In this document: piece by piece, positions 17,830 through 25,935 of the stretch
How positions within the stretch are numbered: the first letter of the stretch is position 1
Layout of the letters: every line of letters begins with the position of its first letter
NCBI RefSeq assembly: GCF_025398275.1
Contig: NZ_JAODOR010000004.1
Span: forward strand, 1-64,000
DNA: 64,000 bases
Direction of reading: 5' to 3'
Origin: Microbacterium memoriense
GTDB lineage: Bacteria; Actinomycetota; Actinomycetes; Actinomycetales; Microbacteriaceae
Notes under the pieces: generated by a model
Told to the model about the DNA's origin: nothing
The model's database searches: none
Seen by the model: only the letters and a program-made list of their open reading frames with translations
Position numbers and translations under genes: made by a program

Positions 17830-18838
17830 CCTGGACGTCGAACGCGGCATTGCGCCCGGCATCGTCGCGAAGACCAAGAAGCGGCTCGTCGTCGCGTCCG
17901 GAAGCTCCCACACGGAGCTCTCGGCGCAGGTCGCGGAGCATCTCGGCACCGAGCTCGTCCCGACCGAGCACCGCACGTTCGCATCGGGTGAGATCCTCAC
18001 GCGTTTCGAGGTGTCGATCCGCGGCTGCGACGCGTTCATCATCCAGTCGTTCGGCCCGCCGGTCAACGAATGGGTCATGGAGACGCTGATCATGTTGGAT
18101 GCCGCGAAGCGGGCGTCCGCCAAGCGCATCACGGTCGTTGCGCCGTACTACCCGTATTCGCGGCAGGACAAGAAGGGCCGCGGCCGCGAGCCGATCAGCG
18201 CCCGTCTGGTTTCCGACCTCTTCAAGACTGCCGGCGCCGACCGGATCATGAGTGTCGATCTGCACGCTGCCCAAATCCAGGGCTTTTTCGACGGACCCGT
18301 CGACCACCTGTTCGCCAAGCCGGTGCTGCTGGAGTACTTCCAGAAGACGCTGTCGCCGGCCGACCGCGACAAGCTCACCGTCGTCTCGCCCGACACCGGG
18401 CGCGTGCGTGTCGCCGACCAGTGGTCTGATTCGCTGGGGGCGCCGCTGGCGATCATCCACAAGCGCCGTGACCCGAATGTCGCCAACCAGGTGACGGTCA
18501 ACGAGATCGTCGGTGATGTCTCCGGGCGGGTCTGCCTGCTCGTGGACGACATGATCGACACCGGTGGCACGATCGTCAAGGCCGCGCAGGCGCTCAAGGC
18601 GAATGGCGCCGAGCGCGTCATCGTGGCGGCGACGCACGCGATCTTCAGCGACCCGGCGACGACGCGGCTGCAGGACCCGGCAATCGATGAGGTCGTCGTG
18701 ACCGACACCGTCCCGATCCCGTCGGAGAAGCGGTTTGACGGTCTCACGATCCTGCCGATCGCGCCGCTGCTCGCCCGCGCGATCAAGGAAGTTTTCGAGG
18801 ACGGCTCGGTCACGAGCATGTTCGGCGGCGACGCCTGA
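17804..18838 (+). CDS. prs: Ribose-phosphate pyrophosphokinase
   Basis: 344 aa, class I PRPP synthetase; it transfers pyrophosphate from ATP to ribose 5-phosphate for nucleotide, His and Trp synthesis. Motifs: ASGEILTRFEVSIRGCDAF near the N-terminus, YYPYSRQDKKGRGREPISAR (ATP flexible loop), SVDLHAAQIQGFF, and the PRPP loop VDDMIDTGGTI. The N-terminus is about 20 residues longer than in E. coli. ATG at 17804 lies inside the end of glmU, so translation is coupled. The glmU-prs pair is standard in actinobacteria. Confidence 0.96.
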   Translation: MARKKRTVDLDVERGIAPGIVAKTKKRLVVASGSSHTELSAQVAEHLGTELVPTEHRTFASGEILTRFEVSIRGCDAFIIQSFGPPVNEWVMETLIMLDAAKRASAKRITVVAPYYPYSRQDKKGRGREPISARLVSDLFKTAGADRIMSVDLHAAQIQGFFDGPVDHLFAKPVLLEYFQKTLSPADRDKLTVVSPDTGRVRVADQWSDSLGAPLAIIHKRRDPNVANQVTVNEIVGDVSGRVCLLVDDMIDTGGTIVKAAQALKANGAERVIVAATHAIFSDPATTRLQDPAIDEVVVTDTVPIPSEKRFDGLTILPIAPLLARAIKEVFEDGSVTSMFGGDA

Positions 18839-18881
18839 TTCTCGCCCTCGGCGGCACCCCTGCCGCGCGTAGGATCGCGGC

Positions 18882-21581
18882 ATGGCCGCATCGCCCGCAC
18901 TCGCCGCTCTGACCGACGCCGACCTGACCCTGGCGCGACCGTTCGCCCGAGATGTCGACGAGGTGCAACGCGAGTTGCGGACCGGCGGCGGAGGCCTCGC
19001 TCGGGGCGATGCGGCGGAGCGACTCGCGGTGGCGGGGCCGAACCTCTTGCGCGAACCGAAGCGGACTCCCGCGTGGTTGCGTTTTCTCAGCCACTTCAAC
19101 GACACGTTGATCTTCATCCTCCTCGCGGCCGCCGCGATCAAAGCGGTCATGGGCGACTGGCTCGATTTCTGGGTCATCGTGACCGTCGCCGTGATCAACG
19201 CGGTCATCGGATACGTGCAGGAAGGTCGAGCCGAAAAGGCGCTGGCCGGCATCCGGGGCATGTTGTCATCCGACGCGACGGTGCGTCGGGAGGGCGCCTG
19301 GACCACGATCGCGGCCGCAGACCTCGTCCCGGGCGACGTTGTGCGCCTCATGCCCGGCGACAAAGTGCCGGCCGATGTGCGCCTCACCGCGGCGACGCAG
19401 TTGCGGATCGATGAGTCTGCACTGACCGGCGAATCCGTACCGTCGTCGAAGTCGACCGACCCCGTGCCGGAGGACGCCGGGGTCGGCGACCGCACGTCGA
19501 TGGCCTTCTCGGGGACGATCGTGTCGGCCGGTCAAGGCCGGGGGATCGTCACCGGCACCGGTGCGGGCACCGAGATCGGCAAGATCCAAGCTCTCGTGGG
19601 GGAGGCGGGAAGCCTCGCGACACCCCTGACGAAGCAACTCGATTCGTTCGGGAAGGTGCTGACCCTCGTCATCCTCGGCATGGCACTGGTGATGATGATC
19701 ATCGGTCGCTATCTGCACGGGATGCCGTTCGCCGAGCTCATCTCGGCGACGATCGGCTTCGCCGTCGCAGCGATTCCCGAGGGTTTGCCGGCGCTCGTGA
19801 CGATCACGCTGGCGATCGGGGTTCAGCAGATGGCGCGTCGCAACGCCATCACCCGCAAGCTCCCCGCCGTCGAGGCGCTCGGCTCGGTCACCACCGTGTG
19901 CTCGGACAAGACCGGCACGCTGACGAAGAACGAGATGACGGTCCGCACGGTCATCTCCCCGCTGGCCCGCTATGAGGTTTCCGGTCTCGGGTACGACCCG
20001 ACGGGCACCATCGTGCCGGCCGGGGGCGGCGACCTCGCCGCCGTGCTCGCGGTCGCGGACCTCTGCAACGATGCCCACATCACACCCGGCGATGAGGGCC
20101 GCTGGTCGCTCGTCGGCGAGCCCACGGAAGGGGCACTCAAGGTCGTTGCGATGAAGGGGGGTACGGGCGGCAGCGGTACGCGGCGCGTGGCCGTGGTCCC
20201 GTTCGATTCGGAGAACAAGTTCATGGCGACTCTCAACGAGGCCGCCGACGGGTCGCGCGCGATCCTCGTCAAGGGCGCTCCCGACCGTCTCCTCGATCGG
20301 TCGTTGACCCAGCGCGGTTCGTACGGTGCGGCGCCGCTCGACCGCTCGTTCTGGGATGCCGCGGTGGACGAGCTGAGCGCGCAGGGCCTGCGCGTGCTCG
20401 CCGCGGCACGCAAGCCCACGCGGGGCGAGGACGTCAGCATCGACGATCTCGAGGATCTGGAGTTCCTGGGTCTGTGGGGAATCGTCGATCCGCCCCGTCC
20501 GGAGGCGATCGAGGCGATCGCCGACTGCCATGCCGCCGGCATCCGCGTGAAGATGATCACCGGTGACCACGCCGGCACGGCGGTCGCGATCGGGCGTGAG
20601 ATGGGGCTGATCCCGAAGGCGCACGGCGATGACGACGTGCGTGTGCTCACCGGTGGCGAGCTGGAGGCGCTCAGTCAGGAGCAGTTGAAGGCGGTCGTGC
20701 GAGACGTCGACGTCTATGCCCGCACGAGCCCCGAACACAAGATCCGGATCGTCCGCGCCCTGCAGTCGCACGGCGAGGTCGTCGCGATGACCGGCGACGG
20801 TGTCAACGACGCCCCCGCGCTCACACGCGCCGATGTGGGCATCGCGATGGGCATCAAGGGCACCGAGGCGACCAAAGAAGCCGCCGAAATCGTGCTGGCC
20901 GACGACAACTTCGCCACGATCCGCAGCGCGATCGCCGAGGGTCGGCGCATTTACGACAATCTGCGCAAGTCGGTCGTCTTCCTCCTCCCGACCAACGGAG
21001 CACAGTCACTCGTGATCCTGGTCGCGGTCGTCTTCGGGCTCACCCTGCCGCTCACGCCCGTCCAGGTGCTGTGGGTCAACATGGTGACGGCCGTCACTCT
21101 TTCGCTCGCCCTCGCCTACGAGCCGGCAGAGCGCGGCATCATGAACCGCAAGCCGCGCGCGCCGGGCGGGTCGATCATCGCGGGGCGGGAACTCGGCTTC
21201 GTCTTGCTCGTGTCGCTGCTCATCGGCGGGGCGACGCTGGCGGTCTTCGGGATCTCGGTGGCGCGGGGGAGCGACCTCGACGTCGCCCGGACCGAGGCGG
21301 TCACGATGCTCGCCCTCGGCCAGCTGGCGTACCTCTTCAACTGCCGTTTCCTCAGCCGGTCGAGCTTCACGACCGCCGTGTTCCGCGGCAACCGGATGGT
21401 CTGGTGGTCGGCGATCGCGCTGCTCGTGTTGCAACTGATCTTCACGTACGTCCCGTTCATGAACGCGCTGTTCGGCTCGGAGCCGTTGGATCTGATCGGC
21501 TGGGCACTGCCCCTCGTCTTCTCCCTCGGCATCTTCGCGATCGTCGAGGTGCTCAAGGCTGCCCGCCGTCGCGGCGAGTGA
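18882..21581 (+). CDS. Cation-translocating P-type ATPase (P2, Ca2+-ATPase-like)
   Basis: 899 aa. Order: N-terminal cation-ATPase domain, TM1-2, actuator domain with LTGESVPS, TM3-4 with AAIPEGLPALVTITLAIG, phosphorylation site SDKTGTLTKNEM, nucleotide-binding domain, hinge TGDGVNDAPALTRADVG, then a six-helix C-terminal bundle. The PEGLP motif in TM4 and the long C-terminal membrane domain place it with P2 (Ca2+ or Na+/K+ type) pumps rather than heavy-metal P1B pumps; no Cys-based metal-binding domain is present. TAGGAT (18870-18875) is 6 nt from the ATG, so the mRNA is likely leaderless. Ion specificity cannot be fixed from sequence alone. Confidence 0.9.
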   Translation: MAASPALAALTDADLTLARPFARDVDEVQRELRTGGGGLARGDAAERLAVAGPNLLREPKRTPAWLRFLSHFNDTLIFILLAAAAIKAVMGDWLDFWVIVTVAVINAVIGYVQEGRAEKALAGIRGMLSSDATVRREGAWTTIAAADLVPGDVVRLMPGDKVPADVRLTAATQLRIDESALTGESVPSSKSTDPVPEDAGVGDRTSMAFSGTIVSAGQGRGIVTGTGAGTEIGKIQALVGEAGSLATPLTKQLDSFGKVLTLVILGMALVMMIIGRYLHGMPFAELISATIGFAVAAIPEGLPALVTITLAIGVQQMARRNAITRKLPAVEALGSVTTVCSDKTGTLTKNEMTVRTVISPLARYEVSGLGYDPTGTIVPAGGGDLAAVLAVADLCNDAHITPGDEGRWSLVGEPTEGALKVVAMKGGTGGSGTRRVAVVPFDSENKFMATLNEAADGSRAILVKGAPDRLLDRSLTQRGSYGAAPLDRSFWDAAVDELSAQGLRVLAAARKPTRGEDVSIDDLEDLEFLGLWGIVDPPRPEAIEAIADCHAAGIRVKMITGDHAGTAVAIGREMGLIPKAHGDDDVRVLTGGELEALSQEQLKAVVRDVDVYARTSPEHKIRIVRALQSHGEVVAMTGDGVNDAPALTRADVGIAMGIKGTEATKEAAEIVLADDNFATIRSAIAEGRRIYDNLRKSVVFLLPTNGAQSLVILVAVVFGLTLPLTPVQVLWVNMVTAVTLSLALAYEPAERGIMNRKPRAPGGSIIAGRELGFVLLVSLLIGGATLAVFGISVARGSDLDVARTEAVTMLALGQLAYLFNCRFLSRSSFTTAVFRGNRMVWWSAIALLVLQLIFTYVPFMNALFGSEPLDLIGWALPLVFSLGIFAIVEVLKAARRRGE

Positions 21582-21701
21582 ACGCGGCTGGATTCAATGC
21601 TGACGCATAGGTTTCGCCGGGTGGATGCCCGTGCCGCGCGCTTAGGGTGAAAACACCTGGTGGAGACAACGCCACACGGGCACCCCAGAAGGAGGACCAT
21701 C

Positions 21702-22181
21702 ATGATCCGCACCACTGTCGTACCCTCGCACCGCACGCTTCGTACCGGCGCCGCAGCGGCATCCGTCCTCGGAGTCGTCGTCTTGGCCGGCTGTGCCACC
21801 ACGGCGACGGCGGAAGATTCGGTGGCCACGCCGACGACCGCTCCCGCCGAAACCGGATCGACCGGCTCGGCCACCACCGGCGGCTACACCAACGGCACCT
21901 ACACGGAAGACGGCACCTACGTCGATGGGGGCGGCGTGGCCGAAACCGTCACGGTGACGATCACGCTCGCCGACGACATCGTGACGGCGGTCGAGGTCGC
22001 CGGCGACGCGGCGAGCCCGCAGTCGCGGCAGTACCAGGAGCAGTTCATCGGAGGTATCAGCGAGGTCGTCGTCGGTCAGGAGATCGACGCGCTCGAGGTG
22101 AGCCGTGTCGCCGGGTCGTCGCTCACGAGCGGCGGGTTCAACGACGCCCTCGAGAAGATCAAGGCCGACGCCGCCGCATGA
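21702..22181 (+). CDS. FMN-binding-domain lipoprotein (flavinylated electron carrier)
   Basis: 159 aa. Signal peptide ends in lipobox LAGC (about residue 27), so it is tethered to the outer face of the membrane. A low-complexity Thr/Gly linker leads to an FMN_bind domain. The covalent flavin site in such domains reads SGATxTS; here the aligned stretch is AGSSLTSGGF, so Ser replaces the usual flavinylated Thr. ApbE can attach FMN to either residue. Strong AAGGAGGA ribosome site (21689-21696). The next gene overlaps by 4 bp and encodes ApbE. A TAGGGT box at 21643-21648 may be the promoter. Confidence 0.88.
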   Translation: MIRTTVVPSHRTLRTGAAAASVLGVVVLAGCATTATAEDSVATPTTAPAETGSTGSATTGGYTNGTYTEDGTYVDGGGVAETVTVTITLADDIVTAVEVAGDAASPQSRQYQEQFIGGISEVVVGQEIDALEVSRVAGSSLTSGGFNDALEKIKADAAA

Positions 22182-23035
22182 CCGCAGCGGGCGCGTGGAC
22201 CCTCGACGCGATCGGTACCCGCTGGCAGATCGTGACGCCCGTCCCCGCGGGCGACGCCGTGCGCGAGCGGGTGAGCGCCGTCATCGAGACGTTCGATCGG
22301 GAGTGGTCGCGTTTTCGCCCCGATTCGCTCGTGGCGACCCTGAGCGGCGGCGGCCGGGTCACGGCACCTGCGGATGCCGCGGAGATGCTCGACATGTATC
22401 TCGCGCTGTCCCGGGCGACCGGCGGGGCGGTCAACCCGCTCGTCGGCGGGAGCCTCGCGCGCCGCGGATACGATGCCGCCTTCTCGCTCATCGACGGGGG
22501 AGCGGCCCCGGCGCCGGCGGCCTGGCAGGACCTCCTGGCGTGGGAGGGCGGCATCCTCAGCCTGGCCGAACCTGCCGTGATCGATGTCGGGGCGCTCGGC
22601 AAGGGGCGCCTCGTCGACCTCGTCGCGGCGGCACTCGGCGACGGACCCGCCGTCGTGGATGCCGGCGGAGACATCCGCGTGCGCGGGCGCATCGAGCGCA
22701 TCGCGCTCGAGCATCCGTACGACGCAGCGACCGCGATCGGCGTGTGGGAGATCGCTGACGGGGCGCTGTGCGCCTCGGCCACCAACCGGCGCGCCTGGGG
22801 GGACGGGCTCCATCATGTGCTCGACGCCCGCACCGGGCAGCCCGTCCGCACGGTCGCCGCCACCTGGGCAGCAGCACCGACCGCGATGATCGCCGACGCC
22901 GTCGCGACCGCGCTGTTCTTCGACGGGGGCACGGCCCTCGCGCACGAGCGGGGCGTCGAATGGGTGCGCATGCTCAGCGACGGCCGTGTCGAGTGGTCAC
23001 CCGGGTGCTCGGCAGATCTCTTCCTCCAGCGATAG
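22178..23035 (+). CDS. apbE: FAD:protein FMN transferase
   Basis: 285 aa, near normal for the catalytic domain but without an obvious signal peptide or lipobox, so it may act in the cytosol or use a cryptic export route. Motifs: TFDREWSRFRPDSLVATL (substrate lid), VIDVGALGKGRLVD, VDAGGDIRVRG and HHVLDARTGQPV, the metal/FAD-binding region. ApbE splits FAD and attaches FMN covalently to a Thr/Ser of its partner. The ATG overlaps the lipoprotein stop (ATGA), making that lipoprotein the obvious substrate. Followed 11 bp later by an RnfD-like/FNR protein. Confidence 0.92.
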   Translation: MTAAGAWTLDAIGTRWQIVTPVPAGDAVRERVSAVIETFDREWSRFRPDSLVATLSGGGRVTAPADAAEMLDMYLALSRATGGAVNPLVGGSLARRGYDAAFSLIDGGAAPAPAAWQDLLAWEGGILSLAEPAVIDVGALGKGRLVDLVAAALGDGPAVVDAGGDIRVRGRIERIALEHPYDAATAIGVWEIADGALCASATNRRAWGDGLHHVLDARTGQPVRTVAATWAAAPTAMIADAVATALFFDGGTALAHERGVEWVRMLSDGRVEWSPGCSADLFLQR

Positions 23036-23046
23036 TTTGGATCGTG

Positions 23047-24609
23047 ATGACTCGACTGACCGCCCTCTGGAATCGACTGCTCGCCGTGGTCGGCCGCGTG
23101 TCGATGTACCGCCTCGTCTTGGTTTCGCTCGGCATCCTCACGGCGGTCTCGCTCGTGCTCGCTCTGTTCGACCAGGTCGCGCCCTCCGCTCCGGCGCTGC
23201 TGGCGACCTTCGTTGTGCTCAACGTTGCGTGCGTCGCCGTCGACGCGCTCGGCCAGCGCCTCACCGGGCGGATCTGGCGCATCGAGTCGTCCCTCATCAC
23301 GGCCGGGATCCTCCTGTTCGTCCTGTACCCGACCGTCGAACCGCTGGGGCTCGTGGGGGTGGCGGTTGCCGGCGTGCTGGCGTCGGCATCCAAATACGTG
23401 ATCGCCTGGCGCGGCCGGCACATCCTCAACCCGGCAGCTTTCGGTGCGATGGCGCTGTCGGTCATCACGGTCTCCAGTGGGGCCTACGGGCTCGGCGCGG
23501 CTGGCTGGTGGGTCGGCGCTCCCGCCCTCGCGCTGCCGGTGATCGTGCTCGGCTTCCTCGTCGTCGCGCGTGCCGACAAGCTGCGGCCGGTGCTGCTGTT
23601 CCTCGCGATCGCGCTGCCGGTGAACCTCGTGCGCGTCGCCCTCGCGTACAGCGGCGCGGGCGTCGCCGTCGATATCGGCACGATCATCTCGACCGTGCTC
23701 TGGTCGTCGCCGTTCTTCTTCCTCGCCGCGTTCATGTTCTCCGAGCCGCTCACGCAGCCGCCGCGCCGCTGGCAGCAGTACATCGTCGCGATCGTCGTGG
23801 GGGTCCTCGCGGGCGCTCCACTGACGATCGGTTCACTCACGCTCGGACCCGAAGCAGCCGTCGTGATCGGCAACCTGGTCGCGTTCGGATTCGCCTACGC
23901 GACCCGCGCGCGACTGCGGTTGACGTTCCTGCAGCGGGAGTCGCTGACCCCGAGCGTCGAGGAGCTCTCCTTCCGCGCGAGCCGGATGCTGCGATTCGAG
24001 GCCGGCCAGTACCTGGAGCTCGAAGTGCCCCACGCGCACGCCGATGCGCGCGGCACGCGCCGGGAGTTCAGCATCGTCTCGGCACCCGAAGAACTGCCCG
24101 TCGTGAAGATCGCGATGCGGCGCGGATCGCAGTCGACCTACAAGCAGGCACTCGCCGAGATCGAGCCGGGCCGCGAGCTGTCCGTCTCCGGCATCTGGGG
24201 TGATTTCGTGTTGCCGCGCCATACCGACACGCCCGTCCTGCTCGTCGCTGCCGGCATCGGGGTGACCCCGTTCGTCTCTCAGCTACGGCATCTGCGGATG
24301 TCGGGCGGCGCGCGCGACGTCGTCTTCGTCTACGTCGCCTCGGGCGCCGAAGAGCTCGCATTCCGCGACGACCTGGAGCGCGCCGGCATCCCGGTCATCA
24401 TTTTCACGCGCGACGAGCCGAGCGACCTGCCCGCGCACTGGCGCTGGGCGGAGGGGGTGCGTTTGGATGCCGAGGGCCTGCACCGCGTGGTCCCCGACCT
24501 CGAATCGCGCCACGCCTTTATCTCGGGTCCTCCGGGTCTCATCGCCGACCTTGCTCCCGCGCTCGAGAAAGCCCACGGGCTGACGACGGACGCGTTCTCC
24601 GGCTACTGA
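23047..24609 (+). CDS. RnfD/NqrB-like membrane domain fused to FNR oxidoreductase
   Basis: 520 aa. Residues 1-~300 hold about nine TM helices with the HILNPAAFGAMA motif of RnfD/NqrB-type subunits. Residues ~300-520 are a ferredoxin-NADP reductase module: RREFSIVSAP (flavin-binding RxxS), AAGIGVTPFVSQL (NAD(P)-binding) and FISGPPGLI. The protein can take electrons from cytosolic NAD(P)H and pass them across the membrane, most plausibly to the flavinylated lipoprotein two genes upstream. No SGAT flavinylation motif is visible in the membrane part. Starts at 23047 (ATG) or 23044 (GTG); TAGTTT overlaps the apbE stop. Confidence 0.85.
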   Translation: MTRLTALWNRLLAVVGRVSMYRLVLVSLGILTAVSLVLALFDQVAPSAPALLATFVVLNVACVAVDALGQRLTGRIWRIESSLITAGILLFVLYPTVEPLGLVGVAVAGVLASASKYVIAWRGRHILNPAAFGAMALSVITVSSGAYGLGAAGWWVGAPALALPVIVLGFLVVARADKLRPVLLFLAIALPVNLVRVALAYSGAGVAVDIGTIISTVLWSSPFFFLAAFMFSEPLTQPPRRWQQYIVAIVVGVLAGAPLTIGSLTLGPEAAVVIGNLVAFGFAYATRARLRLTFLQRESLTPSVEELSFRASRMLRFEAGQYLELEVPHAHADARGTRREFSIVSAPEELPVVKIAMRRGSQSTYKQALAEIEPGRELSVSGIWGDFVLPRHTDTPVLLVAAGIGVTPFVSQLRHLRMSGGARDVVFVYVASGAEELAFRDDLERAGIPVIIFTRDEPSDLPAHWRWAEGVRLDAEGLHRVVPDLESRHAFISGPPGLIADLAPALEKAHGLTTDAFSGY

Positions 24610-24623
24610 GCGCTCCCGATCGA

Positions 24624-24675
24624 GGGGTCGCAATCTGCGGGCCTCGTCGCTCGGGCGGGGCAGATCGCGCCCCCT
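24624..24675. repeat. 52-bp palindromic element, degenerate copy
   Basis: Left arm AGGGGTCGCAATCTGC starting at 24623 and right arm GGGGCAGATCGCGCCCCCT (24657-24675) are near-complementary. Same 14 + 18 + 20 layout as the two better copies at 24697 and 25867. The intergenic region 24610-24772 consists mostly of this and the next copy. Confidence 0.55.
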
Positions 24676-24696
24676 GCGTGCGGCGCGCGCCGTCGA

Positions 24697-24748
24697 GGGG
24701 ACCCGATGTGCCCCGTGTGGGGGTGCAGGTGGGCAGATCGCGCCCCCT
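24697..24748. repeat. 52-bp palindromic element, copy 1
   Basis: GGGGACCCGATGTG (24697-24710), 18 variable bases, GTGGGCAGATCGCGCCCCCT (24729-24748). The two ends are imperfectly complementary over about 18 bp. Identical ends with identical spacing recur 1170 bp downstream. Confidence 0.75.
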
Positions 24749-24772
24749 GGATGCCGCGGCGTGCCGCGAAGG

Positions 24773-25750
24773 CTAGCCGGTCCAGCCGTGCCGGCGCAGT
24801 GCAGACGCGACGGATTCCGCCGCGCGCGGGTGGGCGCCGCGGATGTGAGCAGCCGTCACGCGGATGACCTCCCAGCCGAGCGCTGTGAGCGCGGCGTGTT
24901 TCTCGATGTCGCGCTCCCACTGCATCCGACTGGTGCGATGGTGATCGCCTTCGACCTCGGCGATCGTGTGGAACTCGGGATACGCCGCATCGACGATTCC
25001 GATCAGAGCGCCGGACGGGTGTCGGATCTCCACGTCCAGCACAGGTTCGGGGAGGCCCGCGGCAGCCGCGAGCAGTCGGTAGTCGGTCTCGAGCACGGAC
25101 ATGCTGCCGACGCGCACATCGGCGAGCGCCGCGGCCAGCCGCGCGCGGTTTTTCCGCCCGGGAGCGTTCGTCGCGCCAACAAGCTGCTCGATCGACGCGA
25201 GCTGCTGATCCGGAATCGGGCGACCTCGGTGATCGCGGGGGATGCGCACGATGGCGTCTCCGAGCGCGACGAGGTCGCGGTGCGACAGCTCACCGCCGAG
25301 CATCGCAAACGTCGCTGCGGGGCTCGTCAGCCGGATGCCGCCGCAGACACGCACGCTCGTCAGGTGCGGGGCGAGCTTCCTGCCGCGGATGCCGGGCCTG
25401 CGTGGAGCGCGGTGCGGCGAGCGCACCGCGGCCTCCAGCCGCTCGCCGTGGACGCAGGGCAGCCCCCAGACCACTGCGGCGGACCGCCCCGCGAGGAAGG
25501 TGTGGTCCGGCGCAACCGCGAAATATGCCCGCGCTTGGTCGAGAACGTGCTCGCGCTGAATGCGGTCACGAGCGAGCGGCTCCGTGAGGTCGACGGTGAC
25601 AGGCGGCGTCCGCCGCCGGCGCATGCCATGGAACGGTGCGTCGAGGTCTGCGGCACGCATCCGTCCCGGGGAGTGACCGAGCGCCAACGCTGTGCCGACC
25701 CGGAATACCGGCGCGAGTTCGACGTGCAGGGGAGCGGGGAGTTGAGGCAT
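24773..25750 (-). CDS. DUF559-domain protein (AbiEi-like N-terminus, Vsr/PD-(D/E)xK-like C-terminus)
   Basis: 325 aa from the ATG at 25750; an upstream ATG at 25810 would add 20 residues. The N-terminal half resembles the AbiEi-type winged-helix family (FRVGTALALGHSPGRMRAADL, then HTFLAGRSAAVVWGLP). The C-terminal 90 residues carry a Vsr/DUF559 nuclease-like core: IGIVDAAYPE, AEVEGDHHRTSRMQWERDIEKHAAL, LGWEVIRVTA. Asp and Glu of a PD-(D/E)xK site are present. These proteins are common in multiple copies in Microbacteriaceae with unknown function. It stands alone, flanked by 52-bp palindromic repeats and with no partner toxin or methylase. Confidence 0.75.
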   Translation of the reverse strand: MPQLPAPLHVELAPVFRVGTALALGHSPGRMRAADLDAPFHGMRRRRTPPVTVDLTEPLARDRIQREHVLDQARAYFAVAPDHTFLAGRSAAVVWGLPCVHGERLEAAVRSPHRAPRRPGIRGRKLAPHLTSVRVCGGIRLTSPAATFAMLGGELSHRDLVALGDAIVRIPRDHRGRPIPDQQLASIEQLVGATNAPGRKNRARLAAALADVRVGSMSVLETDYRLLAAAAGLPEPVLDVEIRHPSGALIGIVDAAYPEFHTIAEVEGDHHRTSRMQWERDIEKHAALTALGWEVIRVTAAHIRGAHPRAAESVASALRRHGWTG

Positions 25751-25866
25751 CCCTCGATCGTGCGCGCCGGGCTGCGTCGCCGGCCCTCCTGCCTCGCGAT
25801 CAGTGGACAACCACGCAGATCTCTGTGCGGGGGAGGAGAAGTGACGCTCAGCGCAGCCAGGATGCG

Positions 25867-25918
25867 GGGGACCCGATGTGCGGGTTCAGCTCCGGCGGGT
25901 GGGCAGATCGCGCCCCCT
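25867..25918. repeat. 52-bp palindromic element, copy 2
   Basis: GGGGACCCGATGTG (25867-25880) and GTGGGCAGATCGCGCCCCCT (25899-25918) match copy 1 exactly at both ends, again separated by 18 variable bases. It lies between the DUF559 gene and the 3' end of the histidine kinase gene. Confidence 0.75.
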
Positions 25919-25935
25919 CGGGCCCCGGGCGCCGG

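Noticed and set aside
24773-25750. AbiE type IV toxin-antitoxin or restriction system
   Set aside because: No AbiEii nucleotidyltransferase partner or DNA methylase adjoins the gene, so a system cannot be claimed.
24697-25918. 52-bp direct repeats read as attachment sites of an integrated element
   Set aside because: There is no integrase or transposase between them, a third copy lies outside the interval, and the enclosed gene has normal composition. They fit palindromic repeats better.
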